Below, one piece after another: positions 26,820 to 35,023 of a DNA stretch of 64,000 nt (its first letter is position 1; every line of letters starts with the position of its first letter). Source of the DNA: RHKX01 sp963820055 (lineage in GTDB: Bacteria; Actinomycetota; Thermoleophilia; Solirubrobacterales; 70-9); contig CAWFYJ010000004.1 in NCBI GenBank assembly GCA_963820055.1, forward strand, positions 620,001 through 684,000, in the 5' to 3' direction. The translations under genes and the position numbers were made by a program. Under the pieces are notes generated by a model. That model made no database searches. It had not been told where the DNA came from and saw only the letters and a program-made list of their open reading frames with translations.

Positions 26820-27889
26820 GCCAGCGTGATCTCGGATCGGTCGCCGACGAGCATCCGCAGGGTCTTCGGCAGCCCGTCGGCCCGGGAGATCTTCACGTTG
26901 CGGCCGAGCAGGCTCGCCTCCATGCGAGACGGGAGGTGGCTGACGCTGGCGCCGGCGAGGAGGATCGAGTGCTCAACCTCGGAGCCGATCACCTCGCAGC
27001 CGGCCGCGATCGCGGTGTAGGGACCGATATAGGAGTCGACGAGACGGCTGTCGGCGCCGATCACCGCCGGACCGCGGACCGTGCAGCGCTCGAGGACGGC
27101 GCCCTCCTCGACGACGACCCGGCCGGCGATCTTGCAGTCGATGAGGTGGCCGTCGACGTGCGGCTCGATGTCCTCGAGCACGAGCCGGTTTGCCTCGAGC
27201 ATGTCGGCGAGCTGGCCGGTGTCCTTCCACCAGCCCTTGACTCGATGCTGTTCGACGGTGTGGCCGGTGTCGATCAGGTTTTGGATCGTGTCGGTGATCT
27301 CGAGCTCGCCTCGCGGCGAGGGCTCGATCGCGCGGGCGGCGCGGAAGACCTCGGAGGTGAACATGTAGACGCCGACGAGCGCCAGATCCGAGGGCGGGTC
27401 GACCGGCTTCTCGACGAGCCGGACGATCCGCTCACCGTCGAGCTCGGCCACGCCGTAGTGCTCGGGGTCGAGCACCTGAGTGAGCAGGATCAGGGCGTCG
27501 GGCTTGTTGCGGCGGAAGGCCTCGACGAGGCCGGTGATCCCGTCGCGAAGCAGGTTGTCGCCCAGGTACATGACGAATGGGTCTTCGCCGATGAACTCCT
27601 CGGCGGTCAGGACCGCATGGGCGAGGCCGAGCGGCTCCGCCTGCGGGATGTAGGTGACGCTGGCGCCGAGCGCGGAGCCGTCGCCGACGGCTTCGCGGAT
27701 CTCGGCGCCGGTCTGCGGCGCGATCACGATTCCGATCTCGGTGACGCCCGCCTCGACGAGCGCCTCGATCCCGTAGAAGAGAACGGGCTTGTTCGCGACC
27801 GGGACGAGCTGCTTCGCCGAGGTGTGGGTGATCGGGCGCAGACGGGTGCCGGCCCCGCCCGAGAGGATCAGGCCCTTCAAGGTATCCAT
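26816..27889 (-). CDS. rmlA: Glucose-1-phosphate thymidylyltransferase, long form
   Basis: 357 residues, longer than the 290 of classic RmlA; the extra 70-110 residues look like a left-handed beta-helix (VVVEEGAVLERCTVRGPAVI), as in StrD-type enzymes of actinobacteria. The nucleotidyl site LSGGAGTRLRPIT and YLGDNLL are intact. First step of dTDP-rhamnose formation: dTTP plus glucose-1-phosphate. TAGCCT is 7 nt before its ATG, so rmlADBC probably has its own promoter even though the response regulator gene ends only 26 bp upstream. Confidence 0.95.
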   Translation of the reverse strand: MDTLKGLILSGGAGTRLRPITHTSAKQLVPVANKPVLFYGIEALVEAGVTEIGIVIAPQTGAEIREAVGDGSALGASVTYIPQAEPLGLAHAVLTAEEFIGEDPFVMYLGDNLLRDGITGLVEAFRRNKPDALILLTQVLDPEHYGVAELDGERIVRLVEKPVDPPSDLALVGVYMFTSEVFRAARAIEPSPRGELEITDTIQNLIDTGHTVEQHRVKGWWKDTGQLADMLEANRLVLEDIEPHVDGHLIDCKIAGRVVVEEGAVLERCTVRGPAVIGADSRLVDSYIGPYTAIAAGCEVIGSEVEHSILLAGASVSHLPSRMEASLLGRNVKISRADGLPKTLRMLVGDRSEITLA

Positions 27890-27896
27890 GCGTCGC

Positions 27897-27902
27897 AGGC
27901 TA
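27897..27902 (-). promoter_or_regulatory. -10 box of a leaderless promoter (rmlA)
   Basis: TAGCCT on the minus strand, 7 nt before the rmlA ATG. Confidence 0.5.
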
Positions 27903-27915
27903 CCGCTGCGCAGCG

Positions 27916-28587
27916 TCAGCGCTCGCTGCCGCCCGTCGACCGCAGATAGGTGAGGACCGCCAGCACGCGGCGGTGGTCCTCTCCCCCGGCCGGCAGGTCG
28001 AGCTTCCCGAAGATGCTCGAGATGTGCTTCTCGACCGCGCCCTGGGTCACAACCATCGCGTTGGCGATGCCCGCATTGGTCCGGCCCTGCGCCATCAGCT
28101 CGAGGACCTCGAGCTCCTTCGGCGTGAGCGAACCGACGCCGGCGTCGGAACCGGCCGGCTCGGAGCCGCGAACGAGGCGGCTGACGACCTCACGGTCGAG
28201 CACCGTCCCGCCCTCGGCCACGCGCTCGACGGCGTCCACGAACGTCCGCACCTCACCGACCCGCTCCTTGAGCAGGTAACCGACGCCGCCGTGGCCGACC
28301 TCGAGCAGCTCGGTCGTGTAGGCGGGCTCGACGTACTGGGAGAGGATCAGGACACCGAGCCCGGGGTGGCGGCGGCGCGCCTCCAGTGCCGCGCGGAGCC
28401 CCTCGTCGGTGAACGTCGGCGGCAGGCGGACGTCGACGATCGCGACGTCCGGATCGTGAGCCGCCACGATCCGCAGCAGCCCCTCGCCGTCCTCAGCCTG
28501 GGCGACGACCTCCATGCCCTGTTCGCGAAGCAGGGCGACGATGCCCTCGCGCAGCAGTGCTTGATCCTCGACGAGGACTATTCGCAC
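27916..28587 (-). CDS. NarL/LuxR-family response regulator
   Basis: 223 residues from GTG 28587. Receiver domain with EDQ near the N-terminus, phospho-acceptor aspartate in VAIVDVRLPP, and lysine in YLLKERVGE; LuxR-type helix-turn-helix at about 155-215 (LTPKELEVLELMAQGRTNAG). Overlaps the kinase gene by 10 bp and surely is its partner. Targets are unknown, but the MMPL gene upstream and the rml operon downstream are candidates. Confidence 0.95.
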   Translation of the reverse strand: MRIVLVEDQALLREGIVALLREQGMEVVAQAEDGEGLLRIVAAHDPDVAIVDVRLPPTFTDEGLRAALEARRRHPGLGVLILSQYVEPAYTTELLEVGHGGVGYLLKERVGEVRTFVDAVERVAEGGTVLDREVVSRLVRGSEPAGSDAGVGSLTPKELEVLELMAQGRTNAGIANAMVVTQGAVEKHISSIFGKLDLPAGGEDHRRVLAVLTYLRSTGGSER

Positions 28588-29606
28588 GGCAGCACCGCCG
28601 TCACGGTCGTGCCGGCGCCGGCCGGGCTGTCGATCGTCAACGTGCCGTCGACGGCCTCGACCCGGCTGCGGAGCCCGGAAAGCCCGCCCCCGGCGGGATC
28701 GGCTCCGCCCGGACCGCTGTCGCTTATGGCGACGCGGAGGACGTCGCCGTCCCTGGTCAAATTGACGGTCGCCGGAGCGCCCGCGTGCTTCGCCGCATTG
28801 GTGAGCGACTCGGCGACGACGAAGTAGGCGACGGTCTCGATCGCCGGCGCCAGCCGGTCGCCTTCCTCGGCATTCACTTCCACCGGGATCGCCGAACGGG
28901 TTCCGAGCGCCTCGAGCGCGGCGGGAAGGCCGCGATCGGCGAGGACGGGCGGCGCAATGCCGCGGGCGAGGTCGCGAAGCTCGGCGATCGCCGCCCCCGC
29001 CTCCTCGCGGGCCGCCCTGACGAGCTTCTGGTCCTCGGGCCGGTCGCCGAGTCGCTCCTCGGCGCGGCCGAGCTGCATGCTCAGGGCGACGAGGCGCGCC
29101 TGCGCGCCATCGTGGAGGTCGCGCTCGATCCTGCGAAGCTCCTCGGCCTGAACGTCGAGAGCGCCGCGCCGGGTCCTGGTCAGCTCGACGACCCGCTCGG
29201 TGAGCTCCTCGTCGCTGCGGGACTCGACCCGGCCGAGAATCAGCGCGTGCAGGACCACCGCGGCGACGAGGACCACCGTCGTCACGAGCGGCCAGTAGCC
29301 GCCGCCGCCCGCCAACGCCCAGATCAGGAAGAGGATGAGAGCGACCCAGATCGACAGACCGGCGTGAACCGCGAGCTTCAGCCGGCGGCCCTCTTCGCCC
29401 TCGGTGGCCTGCGGCAGGATCCAGAACAGACCGATCGGGACGAGTCCGCCGAACCAGACCCATGCCGGCCAGTAGGTGCCGAAACCGGTTCCGGCCCAGA
29501 TCACCGTGCACGCGAGGCCGAACACGGCGGTGACCGGAATCAGCAGCGAAAGCGCCGCCCCCCGGTTCCGGGAGACGGCGCTGGAAATGGCTTGCTCAGC
29601 GATCAT
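28578..29606 (-). CDS. NarL-type sensor histidine kinase
   Basis: 342 residues. Four transmembrane segments (about 20-37, 48-66, 83-101, 108-126) with almost no extracellular loop, then HisKA_3 with phospho-acceptor in ERDLHDGAQARL and a HATPase domain (AESLTNAAKHA N-box, SDSGPGG). Such compact sensors often respond to membrane stress. Overlaps the MMPL gene by 11 bp and the regulator by 10 bp. Confidence 0.94.
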   Translation of the reverse strand: MIAEQAISSAVSRNRGAALSLLIPVTAVFGLACTVIWAGTGFGTYWPAWVWFGGLVPIGLFWILPQATEGEEGRRLKLAVHAGLSIWVALILFLIWALAGGGGYWPLVTTVVLVAAVVLHALILGRVESRSDEELTERVVELTRTRRGALDVQAEELRRIERDLHDGAQARLVALSMQLGRAEERLGDRPEDQKLVRAAREEAGAAIAELRDLARGIAPPVLADRGLPAALEALGTRSAIPVEVNAEEGDRLAPAIETVAYFVVAESLTNAAKHAGAPATVNLTRDGDVLRVAISDSGPGGADPAGGGLSGLRSRVEAVDGTLTIDSPAGAGTTVTAVLPCE

Positions 29607-31803
29607 GGATCGGCCTCAGGGTCGCGTCTTGACCGCGGCCGATGATCGCACGGCGCCCGCGGACCCGCCGGACCCGCCAGCGGCGCTCGCCGAGCAACGC
29701 CACGGCCGCCGGCAGGGCGACTCCGCGGACGAGCGTCGCGTCGATCAGGATCGCCGCGCCGAGCCCGACGCCGAGCTGCTTCATCTCCGGCAGTCGCAGC
29801 ATCGCGAACAGGGCGAACACGGCGACCATCACGATCGCGGCGCTCGTCACCGCCCCGGCCGTAGCGCCGACTCCCTCGCTGACGGCGGCACGGGCGTCCA
29901 GCCCGCTGCGCCGTGCCTCGCGAATCCGCTCGAGCACGATGACCGTGTAGTCCATCGACAGCCCGAACAGGATCACGAACAGGAACAGCGGGACCCAGGG
30001 CACGACGGCACCGTTGCTCGTGAACCCGAGGAGCTGCTCACCCCAGCCGTGCTGGAAGACCACGGTCAGGATCCCGTAGGCCGCCGCAACCGAGAGCAGG
30101 TTCAGCGCGATCACCGACAGGGCCAGCCACGGCGAGCCGAACGCGGCGACGAGCAGGACGAACGCCAGGGCCAGCACGATCCCGACGACGATCGGCATCG
30201 AGTCGTGGAGCGACGACGTGAAGTCGGCGCTCTCCGCGGCGTCGCCGGTCACCAGGACCTTGCCGATGCCGGCGCCGTCGCCGAACTCCGAGCGCAGCCG
30301 GTTGACGACGGCTGTGGCGTCGTCGCGGCTCATCTCCGGCATCGGGACCGATACGGCGGCGGTCTCCCCCGCCTTCCCGATCTGGACGACCGGCTCGCCG
30401 GAGCCGCCGGTGATTCCGACGGCTCGCTCACCGAGGCCGTGGAGCTCGGCGCGGTTGGCGGACGCGCCGAGGTGGTCGCCCTCGACGACCAGGACCGCGT
30501 CCGCCGGCGCACCGGGGAACAGTTCCTCGATGTGCCGGAGAGCCACCACCGCCGGAATGTCGTCCGGGAGGTCATCGGAGGTCGTCTCGCCGAGGTGCAT
30601 CCCGACAGCCGGGACCGCCAGTGATGCGAGCACCGCGACCGAAGCGATCAGCGAGGCGACCGGGCGGGCCGCGACCGTGGAGGCCAGCCGCGCCCAGAAC
30701 CCCTGACCGGCGGGTCGCCGGAATCGCGCGACGAACGGCAGGCGCCCGCGATCGATCCGGTCGCCGATCAGCGCCAGCAGCGCCGGCAGGACGGTGATCG
30801 AACCGATCACCGCCATCAGGACGACGACCATCGTCCCGAGCGCGATCGAAACGAACACGGCGAGTCCGGTGGCGAGCAGGCCCGCCAGCGCGACGATCAC
30901 GGTCAACCCCGACACGACGACGGCACGCCCGACGGTTGCAGCGGCCGCGTCGAGCGCGGCCACCGGCCGCTTACCGAGGCGGCGCTCCTCGCGCTCGCGG
31001 CGGATGTAGAACAGCGAGTAGTCGACGCCGACCGCCAGACCGATGAGGACGATCAGCGATGCGGTGCTGCCGCTGTCCGGGGCGATCTGCGAGACGAGCC
31101 CGGCGGCGCCCAGCGCCCCGGCGACCGCGGTGACCCCGAGGATCAGCGGCACCGACGCGGCGACGAGGGCTCCGAACGCGAACACCAGGATCAAGAAGAT
31201 CAGCGGCAGCGAGAACATCTCGGCCCGGCCGAGATCGTCGTTGACGACATCGTCGACGGCGTTCCCGAGCGAGGCCGATCCGGCCTGCTCGAACGTCGCC
31301 GCGGGATTGCCCGCCGCCACGCGGTCGACCTGGCGGCCGACCGAGTTCGCCTTCGCGGCCGCGTGCTCGGGATCGCCGCGCAGCTTCACCTGGACGAGCC
31401 GGGCACGGCCACCGTTGGCGGCGAGCTCCGGCGAGGTCGGATCGGAGACGGATGCGACGGCGTCGTTCCCATCGAGCCGCGCCGCCAGGTCCTCGGCCGC
31501 GGCGGCGGTGATCGCCGGGTCATCGGCGGTGACGAGCACGGACTCGACGGCGGGGTCGTCGAGCCCGGCATCGACTAGCGCCCGGCCCGCCTCGCCGGAC
31601 TGACCGACGCCCGCATCGGCGCTGCTCAGTTCCTTCGTGCCGACGGTCGAGCCGGCAGCGATCAGGCCCACGATCAGGGCGAGCCAGAGGGCGATTGCCG
31701 TCTTCGGGCGCCTCCCGGACACCCGTGCGGCTCGCTGGACGACCCCGGCGAGCCCGCGTTGAGGTTTGGACAGAGACTGGAACTCTTCGCTTCGTTTGCT
31801 CAT
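29596..31803 (-). CDS. MMPL-family RND transporter
   Basis: 735 residues from ATG 31803. Two repeats, each a large extracytoplasmic loop followed by about six transmembrane segments: 12 in all. VGVDYSLFYIRREREERRLG and GLSMDYTVIVLERIREARRSG are the MMPL transmembrane-4 signatures carrying the proton-relay D-Y pairs. Likely exports a lipid or hydrophobic molecule. First gene of an overlapping transporter-kinase-regulator unit. TACGTT 7 nt before the ATG suggests a leaderless transcript; a longer frame to 31827 is possible. Confidence 0.93.
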   Translation of the reverse strand: MSKRSEEFQSLSKPQRGLAGVVQRAARVSGRRPKTAIALWLALIVGLIAAGSTVGTKELSSADAGVGQSGEAGRALVDAGLDDPAVESVLVTADDPAITAAAAEDLAARLDGNDAVASVSDPTSPELAANGGRARLVQVKLRGDPEHAAAKANSVGRQVDRVAAGNPAATFEQAGSASLGNAVDDVVNDDLGRAEMFSLPLIFLILVFAFGALVAASVPLILGVTAVAGALGAAGLVSQIAPDSGSTASLIVLIGLAVGVDYSLFYIRREREERRLGKRPVAALDAAAATVGRAVVVSGLTVIVALAGLLATGLAVFVSIALGTMVVVLMAVIGSITVLPALLALIGDRIDRGRLPFVARFRRPAGQGFWARLASTVAARPVASLIASVAVLASLAVPAVGMHLGETTSDDLPDDIPAVVALRHIEELFPGAPADAVLVVEGDHLGASANRAELHGLGERAVGITGGSGEPVVQIGKAGETAAVSVPMPEMSRDDATAVVNRLRSEFGDGAGIGKVLVTGDAAESADFTSSLHDSMPIVVGIVLALAFVLLVAAFGSPWLALSVIALNLLSVAAAYGILTVVFQHGWGEQLLGFTSNGAVVPWVPLFLFVILFGLSMDYTVIVLERIREARRSGLDARAAVSEGVGATAGAVTSAAIVMVAVFALFAMLRLPEMKQLGVGLGAAILIDATLVRGVALPAAVALLGERRWRVRRVRGRRAIIGRGQDATLRPIHDR

Positions 31804-31810
31804 GCGAGCC

Positions 31811-31816
31811 AACGTA
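31811..31816 (-). promoter_or_regulatory. -10 box of a leaderless promoter (MMPL operon)
   Basis: TACGTT on the minus strand, 7 nt before the ATG at 31803. Confidence 0.45.
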
Positions 31817-31912
31817 GGCGCGCGCAAACCGCTTATCTATGGGGGACTCACCAGATACGACCCGCGGGATCCCCCGGATCGATGGTGGGGTTATCCCCAG
31901 GTCGCGAGGGCG

Positions 31913-32383
31913 CTAGTAGGTCCCACCGAGCTTGCGGTGATCCCAGGTGGCCGTCTTGACCGGGCGGAAGTGGATCGCCACACGCTTCGGTGCCTGCGCC
32001 CGAAGACCGGCCTCGGCGTCGCCCTCGATCTTGTCGATGCCGTCCGCGTAGCGGATCGTCAGATCGGCACCGAAGCGGAAGACCTCCTCGGGATCGCGAA
32101 TCAGCTCTGCCTCGGCCTCGATCTGGATGCCGCGGAGCTCGCCATACTCGACGCCGGCCTCGACGAGCAGTGTCGCCCGGGGGTCGCGCTCGAGGTTCTT
32201 GACCTTCTGCGACTTCGCGAAGGTCCAGACCCAGATGTCGCCGTCGCGGACCGTGAACCAGAGCGGCATCGAGTGCGGCCAGCCGCGCGGTCCGTTCGTC
32301 GTGCAAACGACGATCCGCTCCTCGGCGAGGAGCTCGAGCTGCTCCTCGGGGGTCAGCCTGATGAGGTCGCGGCGGTTGGCCAT
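31913..32383 (-). CDS. PPOX-class (pyridoxamine 5'-phosphate oxidase-like) flavin/F420-binding protein
   Basis: 156 residues, a split-barrel fold that binds FMN, heme or F420. The opening LTPEEQLELLAEERIVVCTTNGPRGWPHSMPLWF and the KSQKVKNLERDPRATLLVE block are typical of the actinobacterial TIGR/PPOX group, many of which use F420. Cofactor cannot be settled by eye. Stand-alone gene between the MMPL operon and a divergent secreted protein. Confidence 0.85.
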   Translation of the reverse strand: MANRRDLIRLTPEEQLELLAEERIVVCTTNGPRGWPHSMPLWFTVRDGDIWVWTFAKSQKVKNLERDPRATLLVEAGVEYGELRGIQIEAEAELIRDPEEVFRFGADLTIRYADGIDKIEGDAEAGLRAQAPKRVAIHFRPVKTATWDHRKLGGTY

Positions 32384-32529
32384 CGGGCCGTGATCCTAGT
32401 CGCGGAGCGGCTTCCCGGGGGGCCGGCCAAGTATTGGGGTGGGGGTTTGGGGTGTCCCTCGATGGCAGGGCAGCGCTCAGGGGCGAATGTGGGATCCGTC
32501 AAGCCAACGGAGATCACAGAGGTAACGGA

Positions 32530-34221
32530 ATGAACGCCACCGCCCCCATCCTTCCCCCCGGACTCAAGCGCGCCCTCGCCGGCGCCCTCGCCGGGATCGC
32601 CCTGTTCGCGACTCCGGCCGCGGCATCAGCGGCCGACCGCTGGGTCGACGCCGACACCGGCAGCAACTCCGCGAACAACTGCAAGACCCAGGCGCAGCCC
32701 TGCGCGACGGTCGAGCAGGCGGTCACCTCGGCGGCGCTCAACGGCGACTACGGCACGATCCACGTCGATCAGGGCACCTACAACGGCAACCTCAACGTCG
32801 GCGGGTCGACCGCACTCGTCGCCGATGACTTCGTGGCCGGCGATGCCGGCGCGACGAAGCTCGTCGGCACCGGGGTCGGCACCGGTCTGTTCGTCAGCGC
32901 CTCGGCGTCGGCGACCGGCTTCACGATCGAGTCGCCGGGGTCGCCGGCGGTGGCGATGGCCGCCGATCAGGCGAAGCTGATCGACAACGACGTCACCGCC
33001 GAGGCTGCGACCTCGATCGCGATCCTCGCCCACAGCGGCACCCCGACGGTCTCCGGCAACACCGTGCACGCGGCGTCCGGCGACGAGGACTACGGAATCC
33101 GCGCCTACGGGAACGCGAACTCGCAGATCACCGGCAACGAGATCGGCGCCCCCGGCGCAGGCTTCGCCTTCGGCATCTCTCTCGACCAGGGCGCGTCCGC
33201 CGACATCGGTGGCAACACGATCCTCGGCACCCACTCCGACGGCCGCCTCTCCGGCGCCGGCATCCGGCTGAGCGGAACGAAGCAGGTGACGACACACGGC
33301 AACCGCATCGCCGAGCCGGCCACCGGCGTCGACGAGCGCAGCAACGGCATCTACATCGAGAACGTCCCCGCCGACGGCTCGGTCGTCTCCGACCACGACG
33401 TCGTCGAGGACGCGACCAGCATCGGGGTCGTCGTCGGCGACACCCGCGGGCCCGTGACCCTCGAGAACGACCTCGTCGTCGGCTCGAAGGACCGCTCGAT
33501 CTACGCCGGGAACGCCGACTCGCTGACGATCGCAGACTCGACGATCGCCGGCGCCGGTTACGTCGACATCGGCGGCTCGCACGTGACCGTCGACTCCTCG
33601 ATCATCGGCGAGCCGGTGTTCGCGAACAGCGGCGCCACCTGCGACATCACCTACTCCCGCGGCGAGGTCGCCACGGGAAGCCAGGGCTGCGACGGATTCC
33701 AGACCGACGCGGACCCGAAGTTCGCCGACCCGGCGGCAGGCGACTATCACCTGGCCGCGAACTCGCCGCTGCTCGACGCCGGCAACCCGGCCGCTCCGGC
33801 CGACGGCGCCACCGACATCGACGGCGACCCCCGGGCGGCCGAGGGCGACGGCGTCTGCCCGATCGACGCCGAGCGGGACATGGGCGCCGATGAGGTCGTC
33901 GCCCCGCCGCTCGACTGCCACGTCGCTCCGCCGCCCCCGCCGGTCGACCGGACCGCGCCCGAGACCTCGGTCGGCGGTGCGAAGAAGCAGCGCGGCCACT
34001 ACGGCCGGTTCACGCTCAGGTCGACCGAGCCCGGCACGTTCGAGTGCCGGCTCGACCGCGGCGTCTACGCCCCGTGCGGTGCGGAGCTGAAGACCCGGCG
34101 CCTGAACCTCGGACGCCACACGCTGTTCGTCCGGGCGACCGACGAGGCCGGGAACACCGACGCGACGCCCTGCGCCAAGAAGTTCAAGCTCAAGAGGCGG
34201 CGGTCAGCCGCCCTCGGGTAG
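32530..34221 (+). CDS. Secreted right-handed beta-helix protein
   Basis: 563 residues. Signal peptide ends near PAAASAAD; then NNCKTQAQPCATVEQAV, a start typical of secreted parallel beta-helix (polymorphic/choice-of-anchor) proteins, followed by repeated beta-helix turns (ITGNEIG, ISLDQGASADIGGN) to about residue 470. The last 85 residues carry TAPETSVGG and STEPGTFECRLDRGVYAPC, a beta-sandwich domain common at the ends of Thermoleophilia secreted proteins. A GAGGT lies 7 nt before ATG 32530. Could be a carbohydrate-active or adhesive surface protein; no catalytic residues are evident. Confidence 0.85.
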   Translation: MNATAPILPPGLKRALAGALAGIALFATPAAASAADRWVDADTGSNSANNCKTQAQPCATVEQAVTSAALNGDYGTIHVDQGTYNGNLNVGGSTALVADDFVAGDAGATKLVGTGVGTGLFVSASASATGFTIESPGSPAVAMAADQAKLIDNDVTAEAATSIAILAHSGTPTVSGNTVHAASGDEDYGIRAYGNANSQITGNEIGAPGAGFAFGISLDQGASADIGGNTILGTHSDGRLSGAGIRLSGTKQVTTHGNRIAEPATGVDERSNGIYIENVPADGSVVSDHDVVEDATSIGVVVGDTRGPVTLENDLVVGSKDRSIYAGNADSLTIADSTIAGAGYVDIGGSHVTVDSSIIGEPVFANSGATCDITYSRGEVATGSQGCDGFQTDADPKFADPAAGDYHLAANSPLLDAGNPAAPADGATDIDGDPRAAEGDGVCPIDAERDMGADEVVAPPLDCHVAPPPPPVDRTAPETSVGGAKKQRGHYGRFTLRSTEPGTFECRLDRGVYAPCGAELKTRRLNLGRHTLFVRATDEAGNTDATPCAKKFKLKRRRSAALG

Positions 34222-35013
34222 GCGGCCGTCCGCCTCGAGCTTCTCGAGGTGGGCGCGCATCGCAAGCGCGGCGGCGGGGCGCATCGGTTCCGGCACGTCC
34301 GACCAGGCGGCGTCGAGCAGCTCCTCGTCGCCGCGCTTGCCTTCCGCGAGCGCGGCGATCAGGAGCCGCTCGCGCTCCTGGCGGTGAGCGGCGTATTCGG
34401 CGATCTTGGCGGCCGGGTCGGTGATCCACTCGCCGTGACCGGGACAGAGCAGGCTCGAGCCGAGCTCGGCGAGCCGCTGCAGGGAGCGCATGTAGTCGGC
34501 GAGCGAACCCCCTCCCGCGGCCGGAGGGACGATCGTCGATCCCTCGCCGAGGACGAGGTCTCCGCAGAAGCAGATCTCTCCGCCCTCGCCGTAGACGAAC
34601 GCGACGTGGTCGGGGGCGTGACCGGGGGTCGCGACGACGGTGAAGGGACCGACGGTCGTGCCATCGGCCGGCGCCGGCGGCATCGCCACCGGCTCGGTCG
34701 CGAGCAGCGCGGCGAGGTCGTCGAAGCCGGACTCGTTGCCGACCAGGACCTCGGCGCCGAGCATCCCGACGCCGGCGTTGTGATCGCTGTGGGAATGGGT
34801 CAGCAGCACGCCTGCGATGCCGCCGCGCGTCTCGCCGACGTGACGGACGAGCTCGATGTGGTCGCGGTCCGCCGGCCCGGGGTCGATCACCCACGCCGGC
34901 GAGCTGCCGACGACGTAGGTGTTCGTGCCGGTCAGCGTCATCGGGCCGGCGTTTCCGGCGCGGACGCGGACCACCGCCGGGTGACCGGGGGCCTCGACCG
35001 CCGGCTCCTCCAT
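34204..35013 (-). CDS. MBL-fold metallo-hydrolase (LACTB2-like)
   Basis: 269 residues from ATG 35013. The zinc-binding HxHxDH motif is THSHSDHNAG; further ligands are in TPGHAPDHV, CGDLVLG and CPGHGEWI. The overall layout follows LACTB2/hydroxyacylglutathione hydrolase-like proteins, some of which are RNA endonucleases. It lies 10 bp downstream of pafBC and overlaps the converging secreted-protein gene by 18 bp at its 3' end. Confidence 0.9.
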   Translation of the reverse strand: MEEPAVEAPGHPAVVRVRAGNAGPMTLTGTNTYVVGSSPAWVIDPGPADRDHIELVRHVGETRGGIAGVLLTHSHSDHNAGVGMLGAEVLVGNESGFDDLAALLATEPVAMPPAPADGTTVGPFTVVATPGHAPDHVAFVYGEGGEICFCGDLVLGEGSTIVPPAAGGGSLADYMRSLQRLAELGSSLLCPGHGEWITDPAAKIAEYAAHRQERERLLIAALAEGKRGDEELLDAAWSDVPEPMRPAAALAMRAHLEKLEADGRLPEGG

Positions 35014-35023
35014 CCCGCCCCGC

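Noticed and set aside
32626..34119. 497-codon frame antisense to the secreted beta-helix protein
   Set aside because: Mirror frame with biased composition; the plus-strand gene has a signal peptide and ribosome-binding site.
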